64,000 bases of DNA from an uncultured Clostridia bacterium (GCA_934271065.1 CAKQQQ010000002.1:124001-188000), one strand, 5' to 3'; counted from the stretch's first letter, positions 41,200 through 50,715 are shown. Numbers and translations are program-made. The notes: generated by a model from the letters alone, not told the origin.

Positions 41200-41238
41200 A
41201 AAAACGGACGCGGATACTCGTTATCCGCGTCCGTTTTT
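41200..41238 (+). terminator. Terminator of tRNA-Ser(UGA)
   Basis: A perfect 17-bp stem (AAAAACGGACGCGGATA and its complement), 5-nt loop, T run. A second copy with the same stem lies at about 41610-41650. Confidence 0.9.
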
Positions 41239-41404
41239 ATTTTGGTTTATTCGGGGGATTCGAACGGGTTGGCAGTCGGCGAGTAACGAAGAGTTAATAT
41301 TTCCGAAACAACGAGCCGACCAAACAACCGATGAAGCGGTTGTTTGCAACACAGGCGTGATAGCAAACGCAGTTTGCGGAGCGAATCCCTCAACTTCCGC
41401 CAAA

Positions 41405-41448
41405 CAGCCGAGCCTGCCCGTGAAACGGGCAGGCTCGGCTGCTTTTTT
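41405..41448 (+). terminator. Second-type terminator hairpin in the array
   Basis: A 17-bp stem CAGCCGAGCCTGCCCGT and its complement, 3-nt loop, then CTTTTTT. About 80 bp around it recur nearly unchanged at 43440-43520 on the far side of the AT-rich insert. Confidence 0.85.
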
Positions 41449-41718
41449 CAGTTTGTCAGAGAGATTCGAACGAGAGCGACGCTCGCAGAACGGAAAAACG
41501 GTTCGGCGAACCGTTTTTAGCGGCTGACCGAAGATTTTTTCAAAGCATCGGCAATTTTAACTCGTCTGCTTTGAAAAAATCAAGAGCGAATCCCTCAACT
41601 TCCGCCAATAAAAACGGACGCGGATAACGAGTATCCGCGTCCGTTTTTATTGGCGGAGCGTTAGTAACGTAAATCGAATAATAGTCACTCAACACTAACC
41701 AATCTAAACGTGAATTCA

Positions 41719-42231
41719 TCACATATTATTTTCGTCATCGAATCTTTTTTTATCAAATATTGCACGTTCACCGTATACAAGAATAGGAACAAGCGTCATT
41801 TGTTGTAATTTTTCGTAAATTTTTTGACTAACTTGCTCTTGACTTTCGCATAAATTGCCGGAATCGTCCGTGTATTCAAACTTTAAGTTATATATAGTGT
41901 AATTAGAAACGCAACCGTTATTATTTTCAGTCACTTCCGTTTCAGTTAAGTTTGTTATTCTACCGTTTTCGGAGTGACCTTTATGGGCAACCTCAAGTGA
42001 CTTTTTACCGTCGATAATCATTTTTGCTCCGTTGCCAATGAAACCTATTGCCGCAATAATCATTATTCCGCCAATTAGGCACATAAATATTGTTCCGAAT
42101 TTATCTTCAGGGTCGTATGACTTGATTCCCGAACTAATTACAATAATAGCAATTAGCACAGCAATTAAGGCGATTACAATTCTTGCAATACCACCAACCA
42201 TAGTTCCGTGATTAAAATTTTTCTTTTCCAT
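41719..42231 (-). CDS. DUF3592-like membrane protein
   Basis: 170 aa. Two TM segments (IARIVIALIAVLIAIIVISS and FMCLIGGIMIIAAIGFIG) precede a beta-rich part with GRITNLTETEV, NYTIYNLKFEYTDDSGN and a Val-rich end, the layout of DUF3592 proteins. Function unknown. It diverges from the DUF3883 gene, with 27 bp between the starts. Confidence 0.65.
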   Translation of the reverse strand: MEKKNFNHGTMVGGIARIVIALIAVLIAIIVISSGIKSYDPEDKFGTIFMCLIGGIMIIAAIGFIGNGAKMIIDGKKSLEVAHKGHSENGRITNLTETEVTENNNGCVSNYTIYNLKFEYTDDSGNLCESQEQVSQKIYEKLQQMTLVPILVYGERAIFDKKRFDDENNM

Positions 42232-42258
42232 TGAATTAATGTCACTGAACTAAACAAA

Positions 42259-42957
42259 ATGTTACGAGAAATCCTTACATTAGATTCTGATGATTTGACA
42301 CTGTTATCAGGTAGACATGACGACAAGTTTTCTCAAATCGTTAGAAATGTAGTCGCGCACGCTCCCGAAGGCGTTTCTACTCGATACGGATATATCATTG
42401 ATAAGACTAAAAAACCTGCTGTTTTTTATGCAAAAGAAAAGGATACCCAAAGTGCAACTAGTGATATCATTTCCCCTGAAAAGATTAAGGAGCGCAAGGA
42501 AAAACGCAAAAAGTTTACTGCAAGAAAGGTCGATTTTCGCACATTAAATAATGAGCATTCTGCATTGGGAGATGCAGGCGAAGTCTTTGCATTAGAATGG
42601 GAGCGTAATAGATTAAGAGACCTTCCAGTTGCATTTGACGTTTCTGAAGAAGTGATACACTTCTCTCGGAAATATGGTGATGGTGCTGGATATGATATTT
42701 TGTCGCGAAACGACGACGATTTTGCGCTACGCTATATTGAAGTAAAAACTACAAAAGGTGATCTCAACACCCCATTTTATATGTCTGAAAATGAGAGGGC
42801 ATTTATAGAAATTTATCAAGACAATGCTTTTATTTATAGAGTCTATAACTATGACCAAGATACAAATATAGGAGAAATAGAGATAATCACTTACGATGAA
42901 CTTATTGCCGACTACACATTTAATCCCGTTACCTATAAAGTATCAAAAAAATCATAG
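42259..42957 (+). CDS. DUF3883 (PD-(D/E)XK-like) protein, possibly 5'-truncated
   Basis: 232 aa. The C-terminal 130 residues match DUF3883: LGDAGEVFALEWER, DGAGYDILSRNDD, LRYIEVKTTKGD, PFYMSENERAFIE and YRVYNYD. The GYD...EVKTT pattern is that of the restriction-endonuclease fold. DUF3883 domains are usually the tail of larger defence or restriction proteins, so a free 232-aa copy without a ribosome binding site may be a truncated remnant. It lies in the inverted-repeat insert. Confidence 0.7.
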   Translation: MLREILTLDSDDLTLLSGRHDDKFSQIVRNVVAHAPEGVSTRYGYIIDKTKKPAVFYAKEKDTQSATSDIISPEKIKERKEKRKKFTARKVDFRTLNNEHSALGDAGEVFALEWERNRLRDLPVAFDVSEEVIHFSRKYGDGAGYDILSRNDDDFALRYIEVKTTKGDLNTPFYMSENERAFIEIYQDNAFIYRVYNYDQDTNIGEIEIITYDELIADYTFNPVTYKVSKKS

Positions 42958-42986
42958 TAGAAATAAAAGAGTTTTTAGAGGTTAAT

Positions 42987-43385
42987 ATGCGCAAAACACT
43001 ACGAATAAATAGATTTGGAGAAAGTATTTTAAGTGAATTTGACTTGTTTTCCTACTCTATCAAAACAATTCATCAAAAGTATCCAAATAATAAAAATACC
43101 GATTCAGATGTGTATCAGGTTAATTTTAATTGGACTTGGAATGGATATGAAGGTTATGGCGAAATCGATTTTTTCAAAAGCACTTCGCTCCTTTGTAATA
43201 GTTTCGGTGAAAATTTCTCGAATATGACTGTTTCCTCGAAATCAAAGAAACAACAGCCTAATGGTCGAAATAATTGTGCGCTATATAACGACGACTCTCT
43301 GAGTCAACTCTTCGAATCGATGCTATCTAAAATTGATTTGACAAATCCAATGAGTTATGATGAATGGATAAATAGTATTAAATAA
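42987..43385 (+). CDS. 132-aa protein of unknown function
   Basis: MRKTLRINRFGESILSEFDL then YQVNFNWTWNGYEGYGEIDF: mixed alpha/beta, aromatic-rich, no TM or signal. AGAGGT precedes the ATG. It follows the DUF3883 gene by 29 bp and may be its partner. I do not recognise the family. Confidence 0.6.
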   Translation: MRKTLRINRFGESILSEFDLFSYSIKTIHQKYPNNKNTDSDVYQVNFNWTWNGYEGYGEIDFFKSTSLLCNSFGENFSNMTVSSKSKKQQPNGRNNCALYNDDSLSQLFESMLSKIDLTNPMSYDEWINSIK

Positions 43386-43446
43386 AAGACAGCTCGTATA
43401 GTTTTAACGCATATTATTCGATTTACGTTACTAACGCTTCGCCAAG

Positions 43447-43490
43447 CAGCCGAGCCTGCCCGTGCAACGGGCAGGCTCGGCTGCTTTTTT
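43447..43490 (+). terminator. Duplicate terminator hairpin right of the insert
   Basis: The same CAGCCGAGCCTGCCCGT stem as at 41405 with loop GCA instead of GAA. The following 30 bp also match (CAGTTTGTCAGA, GATTCGAACGAGAGC). Confidence 0.85.
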
Positions 43491-43714
43491 CAGTTTGTCA
43501 GATGGATTCGAACGAGAGCAACGCGAAGCGGCGCGCTTGTATAGTCAAACACCCACCGAAGTAGCCCCGTTTGTCCAATCAAACGTTTTTACGGTTTCCG
43601 CACGCGATCAGCATAAACGTCGCGAAAAGTATAAAGCAAAAAGACGTAACTATTGAAAAAATAATTTTTCCTTTTTCATTTGTTCTCGTTTTGCCCTTAT
43701 GAAATTATTAAAAC
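43491..43714. other. Gene-free stretch
   Basis: Apart from the tail of the duplicated segment I see no gene, RNA or promoter here. Confidence 0.4.
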
Positions 43715-45172
43715 TTACGCAAGCACTATTTCAACGCTCTTTATTTCGCCGAACGCAGACGGCTCGAAAGCGATTCTGTGCGTTTCGAATTTTTCGCCTA
43801 TTCCGCCGTAACTTCCGTCATATTCCGTATTGTTTCCGCCGCGGCGGTAAATCGTTGCGAATTCCTGCGTTTCTTCGTCAAGCGTTTGTATGCTGCGGAA
43901 AACGAATTCTTTCGTTCCGTTGACGATAACCTTAATATCGTTTACCGTCTCCGCAAAGCGCAAACTGAGCGCAAATCTGCCGTTTTTGAGCCGATAACCG
44001 TCGTATTCTGCGGCGTTCATAAGGTAACCGTTCTCGCCCCAATCCATAATTTTCGACTTGAATTCGACGTTATCGCGAGTCAGGGCGGAGTCTCCGCTCA
44101 TATAATCTTTTACTCCTTCGGCAAAATCGACGTCGTAACCGTCCGCCCTTCCGCCTTGATAAGCAGAAGGTTTGTAAAGTTCGATATACCAACGTTTATC
44201 CGCTTCGTTATAGAAAAATTTACCGTTTGCGGTTTTGCCGTTTACGGTGACCTTTTTGTATTTTTCGGCAAGATGACGCACCACCGCGTTATCGCGGAGC
44301 GGAGCGTAAATTTTGCTATTAGTATCGTAAAGGGCTTGCAAAGTCGTTATCTCGTTGAAACCGCCGTCGTATACGCCCCAAGCAAGAAGCGTCACGTCGG
44401 TGTATACGCCGCGAGAATACGACTGTCCGGTAGCGCTGAGACTCAGATCTATTTTCACGTCCGACAAAACGGAAAACTTCCAGGTTTTTACCTGCTTATC
44501 GCCGACTATTTCGGTCTTTTTCTCGACGGACTCGCCAAACCCCGAATACTCACAATGAATCATCTGGTCGGCGGGGAACGCGATTTCGCCCGTATGCGTT
44601 GCCGTTATGGAGACGTTCGTGCCGTGTTTTACTTTTTTTACGTCCGAATTGATCTTGTCTTTCAGTTCGGCAAGCGAAGCAACCTTAATCGGCGTCGATT
44701 CTTCCGTTCTGAATACGTATTTCAACTCATACGAAAATTCGTCCATGACTTGCTCCTGATAATTGTCGTCGTAGGTAGCCGTTACGTTGTAAGTTTTAAT
44801 CGACGGCTTGCCCGTAAAAGTGATTTTTACGTCGGAAGTCGGATAGACTTCGTAATCGACGACTTTTTCGTTGTCGTTTCTGATTGCCGCTTCCTTTCCG
44901 TTGGCAAACACCTTAAAGTCGCCTTTATCGTAACCGTCTTCAAACGTGACGGTAACGAAAAACGAGCCGCCTTTGCCCGAAGTAAAATAGATGGTTTCGG
45001 TGTCTCCGCTTCCGCTTAGCATAGTTCCCTGTCCGTTTAGGATGCGCTCTATGCCTTCGGGCAGCGCGGACAAGTCCTGAAAGGTTATCTTGTAACGATC
45101 GTCTTTTTTGCACGATGCAAACAGACATACGACGCAAGCAAGCGACAATAAGCATAAAATCAATTTTTTCAT
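43715..45172 (-). CDS. Predicted lipoprotein of unknown function
   Basis: 485 aa. The signal peptide MKKLILCLLSLACVVCLFAS is followed by the lipobox cysteine (LFAS-C) and KKDD. The body is beta-rich, with repeats reminiscent of extracellular modules (VTFEDGYDKGDFKVFANGKE and EVYPTSDVKITFTGKPSIK), and the C-terminal 120 residues look like a carbohydrate-binding-type sandwich. Function unknown. It lies 110 bp downstream of the Cys/His-repeat lipoprotein and may be expressed with it. Confidence 0.8.
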   Translation of the reverse strand: MKKLILCLLSLACVVCLFASCKKDDRYKITFQDLSALPEGIERILNGQGTMLSGSGDTETIYFTSGKGGSFFVTVTFEDGYDKGDFKVFANGKEAAIRNDNEKVVDYEVYPTSDVKITFTGKPSIKTYNVTATYDDNYQEQVMDEFSYELKYVFRTEESTPIKVASLAELKDKINSDVKKVKHGTNVSITATHTGEIAFPADQMIHCEYSGFGESVEKKTEIVGDKQVKTWKFSVLSDVKIDLSLSATGQSYSRGVYTDVTLLAWGVYDGGFNEITTLQALYDTNSKIYAPLRDNAVVRHLAEKYKKVTVNGKTANGKFFYNEADKRWYIELYKPSAYQGGRADGYDVDFAEGVKDYMSGDSALTRDNVEFKSKIMDWGENGYLMNAAEYDGYRLKNGRFALSLRFAETVNDIKVIVNGTKEFVFRSIQTLDEETQEFATIYRRGGNNTEYDGSYGGIGEKFETHRIAFEPSAFGEIKSVEIVLA

Positions 45173-45282
45173 ATAGGTAAATTCTCCTGTTTTATATTTT
45201 TTTCGTAATTTTAGTCGGTTTCGGAACGTAGAGTAACCGAAAACTTCGTTTCGACTCCGCGTTCCGATTTTTTTGTCGGGCG

Positions 45283-48200
45283 TCAGTCATCGATAATCAG
45301 ATACCCGTCTGCGATTCTCCCGTTAAACAAAGGAGTTCCGTTTTCGTACACGGTTATAACGCCGTCTTTCTCTTCCCAGGCGTAAGCAAACACTAAATAT
45401 TCCGCAGTAACCGCTCCGCTTTCGTCCGTCAGGACTTCGTACAGATAAAACGTTCCGTTATCGTTAAGCTCGCCGCGTATATGGCTGTTTTCGCCGTATT
45501 CTTCGTAATAACGGTATACCGTATTGCCTTCGGGGATTATTTCGAGCGCGTTGCCGTCTTTTATAGTATACTTCACGTTAAGAACGTAAGCGTGTTTACC
45601 GTCGGCGGAGAACGTTACCAGCACGGTCTGATCGTATTTGCCGCTTTCGTCGTAAATATCCGCCATAGAAAATCCGTTTTTGGTATACACTTTGACGGAG
45701 CGTACGCCCGCCGCGCCGACGATCGTGTACGTTTCGGGATTATCTTTCAGCATTTCCGCCTTGAATATTGCGGCTAAGTTATCCGTAATCGTGAAGAATA
45801 TCGGGCTTGCATAACCGTAGAACGTAAGCAGATAAACGCCCGAATCTTCGTTGATAAGATCGTACGTTCCCCAGGAATACTTATAGTAAGCGATTCCGTT
45901 TTCGTATAATTCGAGCGTATCGCCGCCCATCCCGTAAGTCGTTTTCGTTACGCCGCGCACGTCGGGAACGAGTTCGATATAAATCGTATCGACTATTCCT
46001 TTGTAGGCTGCTTTTAAGGAGACGTAGCCCGGTTTCGAAAAATCGATTTCGTCGTTCGGCGCAAGAATCATATCTTCGAAGCGGAAACTCTCTACGCCTT
46101 TGCTATAACCGCAGACGGTCATATGTAAAGTAAATCCGACGCCCGCGAGTTGAGACAGGACTTCTTCTTTCGTTCCCGCGACGCACTTGACCGAACCGTC
46201 AGACGAGAACGTGTATTTTATATCGCTTTCGGTATAAATCAGCAGCGTTATATAGTCGTTCCGCGCTTCGCCGCATTTAGCCGTCACGGAATACGAATTA
46301 CCGCTTGCCGCGCCGTCGAAATCGAAGGGCGACAGCGTTTCGTTGCCTTCGCCGTCGGCGGTTTTTACGAAGAACGCGTCTTTTGAAAGCGGCAGACAGT
46401 AATACCCGTCGTTCGTCATCAGTTTCACGAAGTATTTACTTAAATCTCCGTCGCAAACGTAAACAGTGGACGTATAACCGTGAGACAGATCTTCTTTTTC
46501 GTAAATATATATCTCGGTCGCCGTCAGGGTTTCCTTCGTTCTCGGCGCGACGGCTATAACCGTCGTTTTGCCGTAATAGGAAATCGTTACGTCAAATCTT
46601 CCGCCGCCCGATACCGCTTCGCTTGCGGCGCTCGCATCGTAAGAAATCATATCTTCGGTTACTTTTACACAATCGGTTTTACCGTTCTTTCGCGTGACGG
46701 TAATATATAAATATTCCACGTCCTGAGCGACGTTGCCGCCGTCGATATTCCATACGAGATCGTCGTAGAATAGCGGCGCGATCTCGTCGATTCTCGTATC
46801 GTTCGGATCTCTTACGGTAATCTGCCCGCGATAGGATTTGCCGCCGTAAACAAAGGTTAGTTCGTGCGTTCCGACGACGGTATTGTCGAAAACGCCGTTT
46901 ATCATATCGGGCGTAAGTTCTATAATCTCGGAATCCGCTCCGAGCCGACTTATCATAATGCTCGGCGTTTCGCCTATGTCGATGACGCTTTTGTGGATAT
47001 AGATATACGTTATTTCATACGGATCGCGCACGTTTACGCATATTCGTTTGGTTACGCCTTCCACGCTTACCGTGAAAAACTGTCTGCCCAAAACCGACGG
47101 GTCGAACGTTCCGCCGACAACCGTCTCCGCCGTAAGTTTCCGTTGTCGTTTCGTGCCGTCGGAATAAACTATGTCTACGGTCGGATATTCGCCGAGCAGC
47201 GTATAGCCGTAAACGCCGTCAAAGTAAACGTCGACGGGCGTTGCCGAATTGACGAGAGTGACCGCGACGGAGTATTCTTTTCCGTCTACGGTATATTTTA
47301 CGGTAAACGTTTTCGTATCCGTTCCGCTTGCGGCAAAATCGAAGTCGGGATCGAATCCGCCGTTATCTGCGACCGTTGCGTTGACGGGTATCGTTACGCC
47401 CGTATCGCGGGTGTAATTGCAATCGTACACCGTCGTAATATCGCCGATGCCCGACAGATAACCTTGCTGGTACGCTCTTCGTTCGGTCGCTAAACCGTAT
47501 ACCGCGAACGGACGGAAAGTAATATCCGCCGCCCCCGTAAAGTTTTCAAACGCCACGTTAAACATAAGAGTTGTCGGCGTAAAATCTTCGGCAAAAGACG
47601 TTATCGTTTGGACGAATCTCAGCCGCTCGGCTTCGCTCATAACGTCCGAAGCCCACAAGACGCTTTCGCCGCCGCCAAGATAATTTATTCTGAAAAGCCT
47701 GTCGTCTTCCGTATGATAACCGACGTAAAAGTCGGATATCGGTTCAATGCCGTCCACAGGCATATACGGCTCGGGTTCGGCTTCGTACCCGCAAACGCCG
47801 CAGGTCGCTTTTTTGAAATGCGCGCCGTTTTGCGTTTCGAACGAGTAAGTATATTCGTGGCTCTCGTAAGCGATTCTGTCACAATCGCGGCAAACCCGTT
47901 TATGCTGTCTGTCTCCGTCGGGCGAAACCACGTCGTCGTGGCGATCGGCAAGGCGGAATATATCGTCGTGAGCAAGTTCGTTTCCGTCTTCGCCGAAATA
48001 CTTATAACAGGTAGCGCATTGACGGTAAGCGACGAGAATATCGCTTTCGCCGCACTTTCCTTGCTTTGCGGGGGTAAGCGTTCCCAACTCGTGACGAACG
48101 GGAACGGTCAAATCGTCGATTTCTTGATAATCTTTATCAAACTTCTTATTACAATGCGAACAGACGTAATAGCCCTTTATTCCAGTTGCGGAGCAGGTCG

Positions 48201-50331
48201 GAGCGACTTCGTCGTTCCATTTGCCGAAAACGTGAACGAGTTTCGGAATTACTATGGTGTCCACCTGATTGCCGTCTTCGCCAAAATATTGCAAACACTT
48301 TTCGCATTGATAGTGATTGATTATTCCGTCTTCCGTTTCGGTGGCGGGTTTGCCCGTTACCAAATCTCCCACCTTATGTCCCGTGTTCGGAATGGAAAAA
48401 GACGGATTTTCGACGTATTCTTCGTTCGCGTCAAAGTACAGCGTGCAGTTACGGCAGTAACAATATTCTTCACGCCCGCTCGCTTCGCAGGTCGGCTCGA
48501 TTCTCTCGTACCGTATGAACGAATGACCGAACGGCGCGGAAATCAAATCTTCCGCCGTAATCGTTACGGAAGGATTAAACGCAAAATACGGCTCGGAACA
48601 TTTTCCGCATACGTTATGCGCCTTAACGCCCGTTTCCGTACAGGTCGGGAACTGCTCGGCGTTAAAACTGCCGTAAATATGCCCCGTCTTTTCTATAACT
48701 ATCGTATCGAGCGGTCGGTTGTTTTCGTCGGTATATCTGCCGCAGCCGACGCATTCGAAGTGCGCGACCGTTCCGTCCGTCGTACAGGTCGGCTCTACCT
48801 TTGCGATAATCTCTTCCGTCGTATTGCGATGCCCCGAAGGGGGAATCAGCGCGTCGGCTATTTCAACGCCGTTTTCGTCGTAATCTTTGTCGCAGATTCT
48901 GCAATGATAACGACCTTTTATACCCGTTTCCGTACAGGTTGCGGCGATTTCTTGTATCCACTCGCCGTAAGAATGCCCTTTCGCCGCAATCGTCAGCGCG
49001 GCGGAATCGGTTATCTCTGCGCCGAATAAATCGAAGTTTTTGTTACATACCGAGCACCGATTGTGCGCTTTAGTTCCGCTCGTCGTACAGGTCGCGGAAG
49101 TTTCGGGAATCGGGCTACACGTATGGCTTGCGGGAACGGTAATATCGATTTCCGTTCCGTCGGTATCGAAGTGCTTTTCGCAACGCGAGCAGGTTTTGTG
49201 CGCTTTCGCTCCGTCGGTCGTACACGTCGCGGGAATTTCGTCGATCCACTCGCCGTAGGTATGCCCGAGCGCTTTCAGAACGAAGCCTTCGACTTCGTTC
49301 ATATCTTCGTCCAGAAAAGTAAAACAACGACCGCAAAAGTAAAAATCTATATTCCCGTCTTCCGTACAGGTCGGCTCGACGCGCCCGTAATGCTCGAAAG
49401 CGTGCGCGGCGGGGATTTTCAAATCCGCTACAACGTCGTAATTCTCGTCGAATTTAAGTTCGCAATCGCCGCAGGCGTAATGCCCTTTCGTTCCGTTCGC
49501 CGTACAGGTTGCGGGAACTTCGTCAATCCATTCGCTATACGCGTGCCCCGTCGCGGGGATAACCAAAGTATCGAGAACGTTGTTTTCCGCGTCAAATTTC
49601 AATTCGCAATTTTCACAGCCCTTATGCGCTTTTACACCGTTCTCGGTTGCCGTCGGCGCGACTTCTTGTAAAAAAACGGTATACTTATGCCCCGTCGCTG
49701 GGATAACCGTGTCCGTAACGAGTTCTCCGTCGGCGTCAAAATATTGCCGACAATGCGAACAACGGAACGCGTCTTTAACTCCGTTTTCGGTACAAGTCGC
49801 TTTTTGACCGGGAACGGCATACAGAGAGTGCGTTTTCGGCACGGTCGTATCGTCGATTTGCGTCTTGTTTTCGTCGAATTTATTATGACAGACCGAACAT
49901 TCGTAATGCCCTTTCGTTCCGCTCTGCGTACAGGTGGCGGCGACTTCGGCGTTCCATTCTCCGTACGCGTGGTCGGTTTTGGCAATCGTCAAATCGTTCG
50001 TCTCGCGTCTTTCGCCGTCGAAATTTTTATGACAAACCGAGCATTCGTAATGCCCTTTCGTTCCGTCCGTCGTACAGGTTGCGGCGATTTCGGGTAAAAA
50101 CGCTCCGTAACTATGCCCCGTTGCCTTAATCGTCTCCCGTTCGGTTTCTTCGCAACCGTTACAGGCGCGGGTTTTCAACCCGTCCGTCTCGCAATCCGCC
50201 TCGCGCGTAATCGTCCACTCGCCGTATTCGTGCGTATGTTTTTTTGCGCCGCGCCCGCAACTTGCGAAAACGCAGGCGGCAACTAAACACAAACTAACGG
50301 TAAAAGCGATTTTAAGTATTCTTCTTTTCAT
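45283..50331 (-). CDS. Giant Cys/His-repeat lipoprotein
   Basis: 1682 aa. The signal peptide ends at the lipobox VFAS-C near residue 24. From about residue 32 to 900 the protein is a tandem array of roughly 16-18 modules of about 47 residues, each with the pattern H-x-Y-G-x-W...A-T-C-T-x-x-G-x-K-x-H-Y-x-C-x-x-C-x-x-x-F-D...L-x-I-P-A-T-G. One single Cys and one C-x-x-C per module, with a His, suggest a metal or disulfide site each. A few modules have lost the first Cys (PTATEN, PATETE). The remaining 780 residues are beta-rich with Ig-like segments (VDVYFDGVYGYTLLGEYPTV). Extracellular, membrane-anchored. Function unknown. Confidence 0.88.
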   Translation of the reverse strand: MKRRILKIAFTVSLCLVAACVFASCGRGAKKHTHEYGEWTITREADCETDGLKTRACNGCEETERETIKATGHSYGAFLPEIAATCTTDGTKGHYECSVCHKNFDGERRETNDLTIAKTDHAYGEWNAEVAATCTQSGTKGHYECSVCHNKFDENKTQIDDTTVPKTHSLYAVPGQKATCTENGVKDAFRCSHCRQYFDADGELVTDTVIPATGHKYTVFLQEVAPTATENGVKAHKGCENCELKFDAENNVLDTLVIPATGHAYSEWIDEVPATCTANGTKGHYACGDCELKFDENYDVVADLKIPAAHAFEHYGRVEPTCTEDGNIDFYFCGRCFTFLDEDMNEVEGFVLKALGHTYGEWIDEIPATCTTDGAKAHKTCSRCEKHFDTDGTEIDITVPASHTCSPIPETSATCTTSGTKAHNRCSVCNKNFDLFGAEITDSAALTIAAKGHSYGEWIQEIAATCTETGIKGRYHCRICDKDYDENGVEIADALIPPSGHRNTTEEIIAKVEPTCTTDGTVAHFECVGCGRYTDENNRPLDTIVIEKTGHIYGSFNAEQFPTCTETGVKAHNVCGKCSEPYFAFNPSVTITAEDLISAPFGHSFIRYERIEPTCEASGREEYCYCRNCTLYFDANEEYVENPSFSIPNTGHKVGDLVTGKPATETEDGIINHYQCEKCLQYFGEDGNQVDTIVIPKLVHVFGKWNDEVAPTCSATGIKGYYVCSHCNKKFDKDYQEIDDLTVPVRHELGTLTPAKQGKCGESDILVAYRQCATCYKYFGEDGNELAHDDIFRLADRHDDVVSPDGDRQHKRVCRDCDRIAYESHEYTYSFETQNGAHFKKATCGVCGYEAEPEPYMPVDGIEPISDFYVGYHTEDDRLFRINYLGGGESVLWASDVMSEAERLRFVQTITSFAEDFTPTTLMFNVAFENFTGAADITFRPFAVYGLATERRAYQQGYLSGIGDITTVYDCNYTRDTGVTIPVNATVADNGGFDPDFDFAASGTDTKTFTVKYTVDGKEYSVAVTLVNSATPVDVYFDGVYGYTLLGEYPTVDIVYSDGTKRQRKLTAETVVGGTFDPSVLGRQFFTVSVEGVTKRICVNVRDPYEITYIYIHKSVIDIGETPSIMISRLGADSEIIELTPDMINGVFDNTVVGTHELTFVYGGKSYRGQITVRDPNDTRIDEIAPLFYDDLVWNIDGGNVAQDVEYLYITVTRKNGKTDCVKVTEDMISYDASAASEAVSGGGRFDVTISYYGKTTVIAVAPRTKETLTATEIYIYEKEDLSHGYTSTVYVCDGDLSKYFVKLMTNDGYYCLPLSKDAFFVKTADGEGNETLSPFDFDGAASGNSYSVTAKCGEARNDYITLLIYTESDIKYTFSSDGSVKCVAGTKEEVLSQLAGVGFTLHMTVCGYSKGVESFRFEDMILAPNDEIDFSKPGYVSLKAAYKGIVDTIYIELVPDVRGVTKTTYGMGGDTLELYENGIAYYKYSWGTYDLINEDSGVYLLTFYGYASPIFFTITDNLAAIFKAEMLKDNPETYTIVGAAGVRSVKVYTKNGFSMADIYDESGKYDQTVLVTFSADGKHAYVLNVKYTIKDGNALEIIPEGNTVYRYYEEYGENSHIRGELNDNGTFYLYEVLTDESGAVTAEYLVFAYAWEEKDGVITVYENGTPLFNGRIADGYLIIDD

Positions 50332-50416
50332 ATTTTCCTTGCTGATTTATTTTTATGTTTATATTCTTTTTTTAAGTCGATTCTTCTTTCAATCAATTCT
50401 TCCCGTCGGAAAGTAA

Positions 50417-50473
50417 CAAAAAAGCGCAAGGGAAAAGTTGCTTCTCTGCGCTCGTAATCTAAACGTAATTCAT
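50417..50473 (-). promoter_or_regulatory. Four-codon leader ORF plus terminator-like hairpin
   Basis: On the minus strand GGGAGGT is followed by ATG AAT TAC GTT TAG (50459-50473), then a hairpin AGCGCA/TGCGCT (50423-50452) and TTTTTTG. This lies between the promoter at 50600 and the giant lipoprotein start at 50331, the layout of a leader-peptide attenuator. Confidence 0.5.
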
Positions 50474-50599
50474 AGGCGGTTACCTCCCGTCGAGAGTCTT
50501 GAATTTTTGTTCCGTGTCGGTTTTTTTGCTCTTTTACAGCCTCTTCAAAAATAGTTTTTTTGACGTGTCGATATTGCTACGATTAAAACTATCGTAATC

Positions 50600-50628
50600 A
50601 TTATAGCATAAAATTTTTATTTTTTCAA
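50600..50628 (-). promoter_or_regulatory. Promoter of the giant lipoprotein gene
   Basis: TTGAAA, 17-bp spacer, TATAAT on the minus strand, giving a leader of about 260 nt. Confidence 0.75.
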
Positions 50629-50715
50629 GTTTTATCGCATTATTCGTCAAAATTTCTTCAAAGTATGCCGAATGACGCGTCGGACAAGTATATTGCGAAC
50701 CGTAATCCGACGGCG

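Larger units (their letters stand above)
41178..41607 (+). repeat. Array of tRNA-Ser 3'-end copies with terminators
   Basis: GAATCCCTCAACTTCCGCCA occurs at 41178-41197 (in the tRNA), 41383-41402 and 41588-41607, exactly 205 bp apart each time. Each copy is followed by a strong hairpin: the AAAAACGGACGCGGATA stem after copies 1 and 3, and the CAGCCGAGCCTGCCCGT stem after copy 2. No gene lies in the spacers, which carry short palindromes such as AAACGGTTCG/CGAACCGTTT. This looks like successive attachment-site scars or a small cassette array. Confidence 0.75.
41650..43445. mobile_element. AT-rich insert bounded by 33-bp inverted repeats
   Basis: The ends TTGGCGGAGCGTTAGTAACG then TAAATCGAATAAT (41650-41682) and their complement (43413-43445) match at 32 of 33 positions. 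Inside are three genes (DUF3592, DUF3883, unknown) with far more A and T than the flanks. No transposase is present. Either a non-autonomous mobile unit or a region trapped between inverted att-like repeats. Confidence 0.6.

Noticed and set aside
43462..43656. Small plus-strand ORF after the duplicated terminator
   Set aside because: It starts inside the terminator hairpin and has no ribosome binding site or sensible composition.
47608..49029. 473-codon plus-strand ORF opposite the giant lipoprotein
   Set aside because: It is a shadow of the Cys/His repeats, with no ribosome binding site or recognisable domain.
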